Shown: piece after piece, positions 38,856 through 48,352 of the stretch
Position numbering within the stretch: the first letter of the stretch is position 1
Layout: each line of letters starts with the position of its first letter
From: Pectobacterium versatile
GTDB taxonomy: Bacteria; Pseudomonadota; Gammaproteobacteria; Enterobacterales; Enterobacteriaceae
DNA: 63,537 nucleotides
Direction: 5' to 3'
Assembly: GCF_020166435.1 (NCBI RefSeq)
Contig: NZ_JAINZP010000024.1
Location: 1 to 63,537, forward strand
The notes under the pieces: model-generated
What the model was told of the DNA's origin: nothing
Database searches by the model: none
What the model saw: only the letters and a program-made list of their open reading frames with translations
Position numbers and translations under genes: made by a program

Positions 38856-39422
38856 TTACTTAACGCGTGATACGTATTCGCCAGAACGGGTGTCAACTTT
38901 GACAACTTCGCCGATCTGCACGAACAATGGCACTTTAACAACTGCGCCGGTGCTCAGCGTTGCTGGCTTACCACCAGTACCGGCAGTATCGCCTTTCAGG
39001 CCTGGATCGGTATCGGTGATTTCAGCTTCGATGAAATTCGGTGGCTGAACGGTGATTGGGCTACCGTTCCACAGAGTAACGATACATTCTGCGTTGTCTT
39101 GCAGCCATTTTGCGGCATCACCAACGGTCTTCTCTTCAACCTGATGCTGTTCAAACGTCTCAGGGTGCATGAAGTGGTAGAACTCACCGTCGTTGTACAG
39201 GTAGTTCATGTTGGTATCAACGACATCTGCGCCTTCTGCAGAATCGGTAGACTTGAAGGTTTTTTCAACGCGAGAGCCCGTCAACAGGCGACGCATTTTT
39301 ACGCGAGCAAAAGCCTGGCCTTTACCCGGCTTAACAAACTCACTGGATTCGACGGCATACGGCTCGCCTTCGAATATGATTTTAAGACCGGAACGGAAAT
39401 CGTTGCTAGAATAAGTCGCCAT
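38856..39422 (-). CDS. efp: elongation factor P
   Basis: A 188-aa translation factor that relieves ribosome stalling at polyproline. The modification loop [10 protein letters not shown] has Lys34, the residue that EpmA lysylates. Domains: KOW-like N-terminus (1-63) and two OB domains; the C-terminal [28 protein letters not shown] is the family signature. Length and sequence match E. coli EF-P. It is divergent from epmB (42-bp gap), as in other enterics. Confidence 0.98.
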   Translation of the reverse strand: MATYSSNDFRSGLKIIFEGEPYAVESSEFVKPGKGQAFARVKMRRLLTGSRVEKTFKSTDSAEGADVVDTNMNYLYNDGEFYHFMHPETFEQHQVEEKTVGDAAKWLQDNAECIVTLWNGSPITVQPPNFIEAEITDTDPGLKGDTAGTGGKPATLSTGAVVKVPLFVQIGEVVKVDTRSGEYVSRVK

Positions 39423-39463
39423 AAAGGCCCTCTATAATTTTAATACTGGTACGAAGCCAAAAA

Positions 39464-40516
39464 ATGGCACACATTGTAACCCTAAATATACCTTCCAGAG
39501 AAGATTGGTTGCAGCAACTTGCGGACGTAATTACCGATCCTGATGAATTACTGCAACTTTTGGCACTGAACGATCACGCTAAACTTCGGCAAGGCAGTGA
39601 TGCGCGCAGGCTTTTTGCGCTGCGTGTGCCACGCGCATTCGCTGCACGGATGCAAAAAGGCAATCCTGACGATCCGTTGCTGCTACAGGTCTTGACCGCG
39701 CGTGAGGAGTTTATCGCTACCCCAGGCTTCACCCATGACCCGCTTGATGAACAACACAGCGTCGTGCCGGGGTTACTGCACAAATATCACAACCGCGCCC
39801 TGCTGCTGGTTAAAGGCGGCTGCGCGGTGAACTGCCGCTACTGCTTCCGCCGCCATTTCCCTTATCAGGATAATCAGGGCAATAAAGCAAACTGGCATCA
39901 GGCTCTGGATTATATCCGCCAGCACCCAGAACTGGATGAAATTATTTTTTCCGGTGGCGACCCGCTGATGGCCAAAGACCATGAACTGGACTGGCTGATC
40001 ACCGAATTGGAACACATCCCACACCTGAAACGCCTACGCATTCACAGCCGTTTACCTGTGGTGATCCCTGCGCGCATTACCGACGCGCTGTGCGATCGCC
40101 TGTCACGCAGTTCGCTTCAGGTGCTGTTGGTGACGCATATTAATCATCCGCAGGAAATTGATCCTGATTTAACACAAAGTATGGCGCGTTTGCGCCGCGC
40201 AGGTGTGACGCTGCTCAACCAAAGCGTGCTGCTGCACGGAGTGAATGACAACGCAGAGACGCTTGCCCAACTCAGCAATGCACTATTTGACGCAGGAATT
40301 CTGCCTTATTACCTGCACGTACTGGATAAGGTCCAGGGTGCCGCTCATTTTCTGGTAGATGACAACGAGGCACGCGTCTTAGTTAAAGCGCTGCTGAAGA
40401 AGGTATCCGGCTATCTGGTGCCCCGTCTGGCTCGGGAAATCGGTGGGGAAGCCAGCAAAACGCCGTTGGATTTAGGGATGAAGCAGCATCAGGACGATAC
40501 CGATTTATTACGTTGA
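39464..40516 (+). CDS. epmB: EF-P (R)-beta-lysine synthase (lysine 2,3-aminomutase)
   Basis: A 350-aa radical-SAM enzyme that converts (S)-alpha-lysine to (R)-beta-lysine for EF-P modification. The cluster motif CRYCFRRHFPY (CxxxC-x2-C with the Cys in VNCRYCF) lies near residue 120. It also shows LLVKGGCAVNC, FSGGDPLMAKD and HSRLPVVIP. It belongs to the PLP-dependent aminomutase family, with a Lys expected in the C-terminal part. ATG 39464 is immediately downstream of the divergent efp promoter. With EpmA and EF-P it completes the pathway. Confidence 0.97.
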   Translation: MAHIVTLNIPSREDWLQQLADVITDPDELLQLLALNDHAKLRQGSDARRLFALRVPRAFAARMQKGNPDDPLLLQVLTAREEFIATPGFTHDPLDEQHSVVPGLLHKYHNRALLLVKGGCAVNCRYCFRRHFPYQDNQGNKANWHQALDYIRQHPELDEIIFSGGDPLMAKDHELDWLITELEHIPHLKRLRIHSRLPVVIPARITDALCDRLSRSSLQVLLVTHINHPQEIDPDLTQSMARLRRAGVTLLNQSVLLHGVNDNAETLAQLSNALFDAGILPYYLHVLDKVQGAAHFLVDDNEARVLVKALLKKVSGYLVPRLAREIGGEASKTPLDLGMKQHQDDTDLLR

Positions 40517-40538
40517 GCGTTCGAGTGAGTGAATAATG

Positions 40539-40576
40539 CGGTGAGAGCGGATTTCTCCACTCTCACCGGGTTTTTC
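40539..40576 (+). terminator. epmB terminator
   Basis: A 9-bp stem CGGTGAGAG / CTCTCACCG followed by GGTTTTTC. It lies between the convergent epmB and yjeI genes. Confidence 0.8.
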
Positions 40577-40582
40577 TTTAGC

Positions 40583-40927
40583 TTAAGGACATTTGTAAAC
40601 GCTGCCGTTCATCTTGCTGTCTAGCGGCGCAAAGCTTGACCAGAAGGTTTCACTCGAACTGGTTGTGCCATAGATGGTATTCCCCCCCATCGCTGCCGCT
40701 TTATTGCGCAGATCGTTTGCCGCACTGCGCATAGAACTGCCGTCGCTATGGTTTCCTGCCAGCCAGTTAGACTGGCTACCGCTGGCTTGCCCCAACAGCT
40801 GACATTCGCTTCCTGGTTTGGTATCCGTGAACGCCACGGCTTGCCCAGCAGCGCTGAGTTGACTGGTGCTGCTGCACCCCGCCAGCAAAACTGCCGCTGA
40901 TAGCCCCAACAAAATACGAACCTGCAT
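40583..40927 (-). CDS. yjeI: YjeI-like lipoprotein (DUF4156)
   Basis: A 114-aa lipoprotein with signal MQVRILLGLSAAVLLAGC, where the LAGC lipobox places the lipidated Cys at residue 18. The rest, ECQLLGQASGSQSNWLAGNH and MRSAANDLRNKAAAMGGNTIYG, matches E. coli YjeI closely. The role is unknown. It lies 43 bp downstream of pgi on the same strand but has AGGAGG at its own start. Confidence 0.9.
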   Translation of the reverse strand: MQVRILLGLSAAVLLAGCSSTSQLSAAGQAVAFTDTKPGSECQLLGQASGSQSNWLAGNHSDGSSMRSAANDLRNKAAAMGGNTIYGTTSSSETFWSSFAPLDSKMNGSVYKCP

Positions 40928-40970
40928 GTCTTCCTCCTTGCGATTGAAAAACCAAAGGGCACAGGCCCGA

Positions 40971-42635
<1,665 letters not shown>

Positions 42636-42804
42636 CTAAGCATGAGTTCAAAGTGACTGAATCGATTGTATCCCTTAAAATCCCGATTGAGATCCCTTTT
42701 CTTGCTAAAAGCGGTTTATGCCCTGTCGTTTACTGACAGCTTGTAGTTTGCAGGCAGATTGTTTATTGACAGAAACGGCATAACCCGTTATTTCTAACAC
42801 CGTA

Positions 42805-42825
42805 CTTGCACACTCGGTGTGCAAG
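42805..42825 (+). promoter_or_regulatory. 9-bp hairpin abutting the lysine riboswitch
   Basis: CTTGCACAC / GTGTGCAAG with a 3-nt loop; the last base touches the first base of the P1 helix at 42826. A hairpin in the same place exists in the E. coli lysC leader as I recall it, with a different sequence, which suggests a structural role such as stacking or mRNA 5' end protection. Confidence 0.6.
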
Positions 42826-43010
42826 CCAGAAGAGGCGCGTCGCCCAGGTAAGATATCGGAGGAACCGTAATCCGCTGATGATATCCGAGGGGGAGCGACG
42901 CCGAGATGCGGTGAAATACGGCTTTCACCCTATCGACTACAGAGGCTGAATCCTCTGGGTTGTCACCGGATTAGTCCTGACGGACGTCCAGCAAGGTGGA
43001 GCGCTTCTGG
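42826..43010 (+). promoter_or_regulatory. lysine riboswitch of lysC
   Basis: The P1 helix is CCAGAAG (42826-42832) with CTTCTGG (43004-43010). Between them are the conserved blocks AGGCGCG, GCCCAGGTAA, the P2-P4 hairpins and CTGAATCCTCTGGG TTGTCACC, which resemble the E. coli lysC leader. High lysine should fold the aptamer and hide the lysC ribosome binding site or end transcription. The expression platform probably includes the AT-rich segment and the hairpin GCTGTTT/AAACAGC (43084-43103) before the GAGG at 43116. Confidence 0.92.
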
Positions 43011-43129
43011 GTGTATCGTAGTAATTTTCTACGCCTGCCCCCTACTTTTGCTCTCCCCCTGTGCCAAGGCTGATTAATGGAATGCTGTTTACTGAAAACA
43101 GCCTACCCCCTGACACGAGGTTTTTTGAC

Positions 43130-44506
43130 ATGTCTGCAATTGAAGTATCCGCAAACGCGAACTCTACCGTTATTGCCAAATTTGGCGGCACCAGCGTGGC
43201 GGACTTTGACGCCATGAATCGCAGTGCCGATGTGGTGTTATCCAACCCGAATGTGCGCGTTGTGGTGCTGTCGGCGTCGGCAGGTATCACCAATTTACTG
43301 GTCGCGCTCGCGGAAGGTCAAACGCCCGAAACGCGTGCCGAGCATCTGGCGAAGATCCGTCAAATCCAATACGCCATCATCGACAAACTGACCAACCAAA
43401 GCGTGATTCGCGATGAGATTGATCGCATGCTGGATAGCGTCACCACGCTGTCTGAAGCGGCGGCACTCGCGACGTCCAACGCCCTGACCGATGAACTAGT
43501 CAGCCACGGCGAACTGATGTCTACCCTGCTGTTTGTCGAGATTCTGCGCCAGCGTGATGTTGTGGCTGAATGGTTTGATGTACGCAAGATCATGCGTACC
43601 GACGATCACTTTGGCCGCGCTCAGCCGGACTGTGACGTGCTGGGTGAGCTGACTCGCAGCCAGTTGCAGCCGCGTCTTGAGCAAGGTCTGGTGATCACTC
43701 AGGGCTTTATCGGCAGCGAAGCGAAAGGTCGCACGACCACGTTGGGTCGCGGCGGTAGCGATTATACGGCGGCACTGCTGGGCGAAGCGCTCAACGTCAG
43801 CCGGATTGATATCTGGACCGATGTTCCAGGCATCTACACCACCGATCCACGCGTGGTGCAGACAGCAAAACGCATCGACCAAATTATGTTTGAAGAAGCC
43901 GCCGAAATGGCGACATTTGGCGCGAAAGTCCTGCACCCAGCCACGCTGCTGCCTGCGGTGCGTAGCGATATTCCGGTATTTGTTGGCTCAAGCAAAGATC
44001 CGGCCGCTGGCGGTACGCTGGTGTGCAATAAAACCGAAAATCCGCCGCTGTTCCGCGCGCTGGCGCTGCGTCGTAAACAAACACTGCTTAAGCTTTATAG
44101 CCTGAACATGCTGCACGCACGCGGTTTTCTGGCCGAAGTGTTCGGCATTCTGGCACGTCACAACATCTCCGTTGACCTGATCACCACGTCAGAAGTCAAC
44201 GTCGCGCTGACGCTCGACACAACCGGCTCCACCTCAACGGGCGACAGCCTGCTATCAAGCGCCTTGCTGACTGAGCTGTCATCGCTGTGTCGGGTTGAGG
44301 TTGAAGAGAATCTGTCGCTGGTCGCGCTGATCGGCAACAATCTGTCTCAGGCCTGTGGCGTCGGGAAAGAAGTATTTGGCGTACTGGAGCCGTTCCGTAT
44401 TCGCCTGATCTGCTACGGCGCCAGCAGCAACAACCTGTGCTTCTTAGTGCCGGGTGATGACGCCGAGCGTGTGGTACAGACACTGCACCGCAGCCTGTTC
44501 GAGTAA
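43130..44506 (+). CDS. lysC: lysine-sensitive aspartokinase III
   Basis: A 458-aa kinase that phosphorylates aspartate in the first step toward lysine, threonine and methionine. The start motif is VIAKFGGTSVADFDAMNR; RTTTLGRGGSDYTAALL and DIWTDVPGIYTTDPR form the catalytic part. Two ACT domains follow (about 310-458), with LITTSEVNVALTLDTTGST for lysine feedback. ATG 43130 gives the family N-terminus; GAGG lies 10 bases upstream. Expression is controlled by the lysine riboswitch just before it. Confidence 0.97.
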   Translation: MSAIEVSANANSTVIAKFGGTSVADFDAMNRSADVVLSNPNVRVVVLSASAGITNLLVALAEGQTPETRAEHLAKIRQIQYAIIDKLTNQSVIRDEIDRMLDSVTTLSEAAALATSNALTDELVSHGELMSTLLFVEILRQRDVVAEWFDVRKIMRTDDHFGRAQPDCDVLGELTRSQLQPRLEQGLVITQGFIGSEAKGRTTTLGRGGSDYTAALLGEALNVSRIDIWTDVPGIYTTDPRVVQTAKRIDQIMFEEAAEMATFGAKVLHPATLLPAVRSDIPVFVGSSKDPAAGGTLVCNKTENPPLFRALALRRKQTLLKLYSLNMLHARGFLAEVFGILARHNISVDLITTSEVNVALTLDTTGSTSTGDSLLSSALLTELSSLCRVEVEENLSLVALIGNNLSQACGVGKEVFGVLEPFRIRLICYGASSNNLCFLVPGDDAERVVQTLHRSLFE

Positions 44507-44558
44507 ATTCTCCATCAGCGCGTAGTCTCTTAGTCACAAATACAGAGGCATCGTGGGT

Positions 44559-44825
44559 TTTGCCGTTATCCGGCGTAAAAAATTATGCAGCGGTGGGCTT
44601 GACCGCCGAGTGAGCGACAGGACGTCGCGAAAGCCAGTGCCGCGTAGGGAACGCGTCACTGGCGGCTCGACTAGCGGTCAGGAACACCGATGGAACCGCG
44701 TCAGCGGCATAATTTGCGCCAAAAGCCTGAGGGTCATGGGGCGAGCGGCGTTTGAGCCGCCCCATGTCGGGCGCGTGCTACGACGTAGCATGAAAATAGC
44801 GGCATTATCGCGCACGAAACCGCAT
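44559..44825 (+). repeat. structured intergenic repeat, copy 1
   Basis: A repeat of about 265 bp shared with 51822-52076 and 57077-57330. A 5' cloverleaf-like part has an outer TTGACCGC/GCGGTCA stem and an inner GCCAGTG..CACTGGC hairpin; a CCGC/GCGG hairpin follows; then a long stem CATGGGGCG/CGCCCCATG (44735-44743, 44758-44766) and the tail GCGCACGAAAC. It lies between convergent lysC and the yjbB-like gene. Short open frames inside it are repeat-derived and not genes. No named family is recognised. Confidence 0.85.
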
Positions 44826-44857
44826 CTTAATCTGAATAAAAATTTCCACAAAGGGAA

Positions 44858-46504
44858 TCACAGCGTCAGCGGTGACTCTTCGCGTTCTTCTTCCCCATCC
44901 TGTTGCACAATCAAGACGTTATACGCTACTGCACAGAACAGTGAATTCAGTCGGTTCATGTCCCCAAGTAAGCTCAAATGAAGCGAACTGGTTTCCAGAC
45001 TCTGTACGTTGTGCTGATGTAAGCGATCAACATGCGCATGCGCATAACGGCGGTTCATAATGCGGAAACGGTGCTTGGCACGGCGCAGGCGTTTCGCGCT
45101 GGTAACATCCTCCGACAGGAAAACCGACAGTCCCAGACGCAGATTCGCCAGCAGTTGTTCATGTAGGTGGTTCAACTCTTCCAGCCCCTGCGCGGAAAAC
45201 GCCATGCGTACGCCAGATGAATGATTGGCAATGTCATCTGCCATGCGTTCGATAATGTCCCCCGCCTGTTCCAGATTCAGCGCCACCTCGATCACCTCAG
45301 CCCAGCGCCGAGAATCTCGCTCATCCAATCCGTCTTTCTGAATCTGCGCCAGATAGAGCTTAATCGCGGTGTAAAGGATATCGACATCATCATCGAGTCG
45401 GCGAATCTCCCGCCGCTGCATATGGTCGCCCTGTAAAACTTCACGGTACAAACGCAGCATTTGCTCCAGCACATCGCCAATGCGCAGCGTTTCTCGTGCA
45501 GCATTGGTCAGCGCCAGCGCAGGCGTGTCCAGCGAGCTGGTGTCCAGATGACGCGGTTTCATCTGGAGATCGACCTGCGGCGAATCAGCAATCATCGCAC
45601 AGGACAGCCGCGCCACCACGCCAGTAAGCGGAATCAGCAGCAAGCAACGAATCAGGTTGTAGAACAGGTGGAAGTAGATGACCAGCTCTTCGGCGCTTAA
45701 CGGAATGCGCGTCAGCCAGCGCGAAAGCGGCTCAACCAGCGGTAGCACAACCAAACAGCCGATCAGCTTGAACAGCATGCTGCCGAGTGCGACGCGTCGG
45801 CCTGCCGCATTCTGCGTCGAGGTGCTCATCATCGTCAGTAATCCGCTACCCAGATTGGCACCAATGACCAGACACATCGCCACTTCCAGCGAGATCACAC
45901 CGCTTGCCGTCAAGGTTGCCGTTAGCAGCACGGCTGCCAGACTGGAATAGGTAATCACCGCGAACAGCGCGCCAGCCAGTGCATCCAGCATGACGTCGCC
46001 CGTCAACGAGGAAAACAGCACCTTCACACCCGACGTTTGCGTGATCGGGGCCGCGGCCACAACAATCATTTCCAACGCCAGCAAAATGAGCCCGAGCCCA
46101 ATCGCCACGCGACCAACCTGACCCACCCGCGTCTGCTTACGGCTGAGGAAAAATATCACGCCCAGAAAAATCAGCAGCGGAGAAAGCCAGGACAGATCGA
46201 ACGTCAGAATTCGCACCATCAGTGCCGTACCGACATCCGCCCCGAGAATAATCACCAGCGCAGGCGTTAATGCCACCAGCCCCTGTGAGACAAAAGAGGT
46301 TGTCAGCAACGCGGTCGCATTGCTGCTCTGCACCAGCGCAGTGACGCCGATGCCAGCCATGAAAGCCAACGGTTTTTTCTCAACGCTATCGCTGAGAACC
46401 CGCCGTAACTGGGTGCCATAAACCCGCATGATACCGGTACGGACAATGTGAGTGCCCCATACCAGTAACGCAATCGCAGAAAGGAGATTCAGCAGTGTTA
46501 ACAA
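44858..46504 (-). CDS. yjbB: Na/Pi cotransporter family protein YjbB
   Basis: A 548-aa membrane protein close to E. coli YjbB. The N-terminal half has two inverted Na/Pi repeats with the QSSNATALL and TYSSLAAVLL motifs and about nine membrane segments; the C-terminal ~220 residues form a PhoU-like helical domain. It is thought to export phosphate. It starts at TTG 46504: MLTLLNLLSAIALLVWGTHIVRTG matches the family N-terminus and GGAGG lies 10 bases upstream. The 3' end is 33 bp from the structured repeat. Confidence 0.92.
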   Translation of the reverse strand: MLTLLNLLSAIALLVWGTHIVRTGIMRVYGTQLRRVLSDSVEKKPLAFMAGIGVTALVQSSNATALLTTSFVSQGLVALTPALVIILGADVGTALMVRILTFDLSWLSPLLIFLGVIFFLSRKQTRVGQVGRVAIGLGLILLALEMIVVAAAPITQTSGVKVLFSSLTGDVMLDALAGALFAVITYSSLAAVLLTATLTASGVISLEVAMCLVIGANLGSGLLTMMSTSTQNAAGRRVALGSMLFKLIGCLVVLPLVEPLSRWLTRIPLSAEELVIYFHLFYNLIRCLLLIPLTGVVARLSCAMIADSPQVDLQMKPRHLDTSSLDTPALALTNAARETLRIGDVLEQMLRLYREVLQGDHMQRREIRRLDDDVDILYTAIKLYLAQIQKDGLDERDSRRWAEVIEVALNLEQAGDIIERMADDIANHSSGVRMAFSAQGLEELNHLHEQLLANLRLGLSVFLSEDVTSAKRLRRAKHRFRIMNRRYAHAHVDRLHQHNVQSLETSSLHLSLLGDMNRLNSLFCAVAYNVLIVQQDGEEEREESPLTL

Positions 46505-46825
46505 AAAGTCCGCGCCTCCAGCTAAACAATATGTTGATAAATACAGTGTGTTGATAAATACAATGTATTGATGAGGTAATGAACAACTATTTTACCAGAT
46601 GTTGGCTGGTCGTACTGCGAGGCAGCCCGCGCCAGAGAAAAATCGCTCAATATCAATAATGATTAAAGTTAATTAACTGACAATATTTAAAAAACAGAAT
46701 CCAAATCAATAAGCCGACAACTTCACCTCACATTTTTTCTGGTTAACGCTATGCTCTTTTTATCCTTATAACTCTTATGGGTTACAACCCCACACAATCC
46801 TGCTGATCCAGAGTAAGGAAAATGG
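46505..46825. other. divergent promoter region
   Basis: About 320 bp between the yjbB-like gene and the anion transporter gene. It is AT-rich at 46640-46740. No coding region or clear operator is seen. Confidence 0.4.
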
Positions 46826-48280
46826 ATGAAGACGAAAACCTCTTATGGACTGAACTGGCTCCCGCTAATCATTATTCTCGCCATCGCCGCTTTTTTTTGG
46901 CAAATGGAGCCCCCTACCGGCCTAAGCCCCGCCGCCTGGCACTCCGCCGTCATTTTCGTGGCCACGATCGTCTGTATTGTCGCGAACGTACTTCCGATTG
47001 GGGCCATCGGCATTATCAGTATCACGCTCTTTGCATTGACGTATGCCGCGGGGGATAAAACGGCCAGCGGCGCGATACAAACTGCACTCAGCGACCTGAA
47101 CAGCTCGCTGATCTGGCTGATTGTTGTCGCCTTCATGATCGCACGCGGCTTTATCAAAACAGGGCTGGGCCGCCGCATCGCCTTGCAGATGATCCGCATG
47201 TTGGGAAAACGCACGTTGGGTCTGGCTTACGGACTGGCCTTTGCCGATCTGGTGCTTTCCCCCGCGATGCCAAGCAACACGGCACGCTGCGGCGGGATTA
47301 TTTATCCGATTGCCGACTCGCTGTCGCGAAGCTTCGACTCCAAACCGGAAGATGCCTCGCGCAGTAAGATTGGCACCTTCCTGATCACTTGTATCGGTAA
47401 CGTTAACGATGTGACGGCGGCGATGTTTATGACCGCCTACACCGGCAACCTGCTAGCGGTGAAACTGGCAGCCAACGCAGGCGTGACGATTACCTGGGGA
47501 AGCTGGTTTCTGGCAGCGCTTGTGCCCTGTTTGATTTCTCTGGCCGTTGTCCCTCTGCTCGTCTACTGGCTGACCAAACCAGAAATTCGCCATACGCCGG
47601 ATGCACCAAAACTGGCTGTCGCCGAACTGGCAAAAATGGGCAATATGAGCCGCGGTGAATGGCTGATGGCATTCACCGTCGTCCTGCTGCTGGTGCTGTG
47701 GATTTTTGGCGATAAATTAGGCGTGGATGCCACGACGGCCTCGTTCGTCGGGCTGTCTTTCCTGCTGTTAACCGGCGTACTGAGCTGGGAAGACGTGAAG
47801 AGTGAGAAAGGAGCCTGGGATACGCTGATTTGGTTCGCCGCCCTACTGATGATGGCGAATCAGTTGAAAAAGCTCGGCTTCACCAACTGGTTTGGCGATC
47901 TCATCGGCAGCAACATCGGTCATTTAATGCAGGGAACCAGCTGGGTATTGGTGCTGCTGCTGCTGAATGCCGCCTATTTCTACACTCACTATTTCTTCGC
48001 CAGCGGCAACGCGCAGATCGCCGCACTTTTTGCCGTATTCCTCAGTGTCGGGATCAACCTGAATATTCCAGCGGTACCAATGGCGTTCATGCTAGCGTTT
48101 ACCAGCAGCCTGTACTGTTCACTGACGCAATATACGCACGCGCGCGGCCCAATCCTGTTCGGCGCGGGCTACGTGCCCACCGCCGTCTGGTGGCGCACCG
48201 GTTTCGTCGTCAGTCTGGTGAATCAGGCGATTTTCATGAGCGCGGGTCTGCTGTGGTGGAAAGCGATTGGCCTGTATTAA
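46826..48280 (+). CDS. DASS-family dicarboxylate/citrate antiporter
   Basis: A 484-aa inner-membrane transporter with about 12 helices of the divalent anion:Na+ symporter family (CitT/TtdT/YgjE branch). The paired substrate hairpins show SPAMPSNTARCGGIIYPI, with the S-N-T motif, and a second SLTQYTHARGPILFGAGYV. It is predicted to exchange tartrate, citrate, succinate or 2-oxoglutarate across the inner membrane; the exact acid cannot be told. AAGGA lies 6 bases before ATG 46826. It is followed by a terminator and the convergent siderophore receptor. Confidence 0.9.
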   Translation: MKTKTSYGLNWLPLIIILAIAAFFWQMEPPTGLSPAAWHSAVIFVATIVCIVANVLPIGAIGIISITLFALTYAAGDKTASGAIQTALSDLNSSLIWLIVVAFMIARGFIKTGLGRRIALQMIRMLGKRTLGLAYGLAFADLVLSPAMPSNTARCGGIIYPIADSLSRSFDSKPEDASRSKIGTFLITCIGNVNDVTAAMFMTAYTGNLLAVKLAANAGVTITWGSWFLAALVPCLISLAVVPLLVYWLTKPEIRHTPDAPKLAVAELAKMGNMSRGEWLMAFTVVLLLVLWIFGDKLGVDATTASFVGLSFLLLTGVLSWEDVKSEKGAWDTLIWFAALLMMANQLKKLGFTNWFGDLIGSNIGHLMQGTSWVLVLLLLNAAYFYTHYFFASGNAQIAALFAVFLSVGINLNIPAVPMAFMLAFTSSLYCSLTQYTHARGPILFGAGYVPTAVWWRTGFVVSLVNQAIFMSAGLLWWKAIGLY

Positions 48281-48301
48281 TGGTTAGCGAATCATGATGT
48301 G

Positions 48302-48327
48302 AAAAAGCCGGGTTACCTCGGCTTTTT
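48302..48327. terminator. bidirectional terminator
   Basis: AAAAAGCCG / CGGCTTTTT with an 8-nt loop, between the convergent transporter and receptor genes. The symmetric A/T tails fit both directions. Confidence 0.85.
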
Positions 48328-48352
48328 CTTTGCATTACAGCAACAAACGCGA

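Noticed and set aside
44583-44765. Minus-strand open frame with a counterpart at 57094-57564
   Set aside because: Both frames translate the same structured repeat and end alike; they lack ribosome binding sites. Open frames in GC-rich hairpin DNA are expected by chance.
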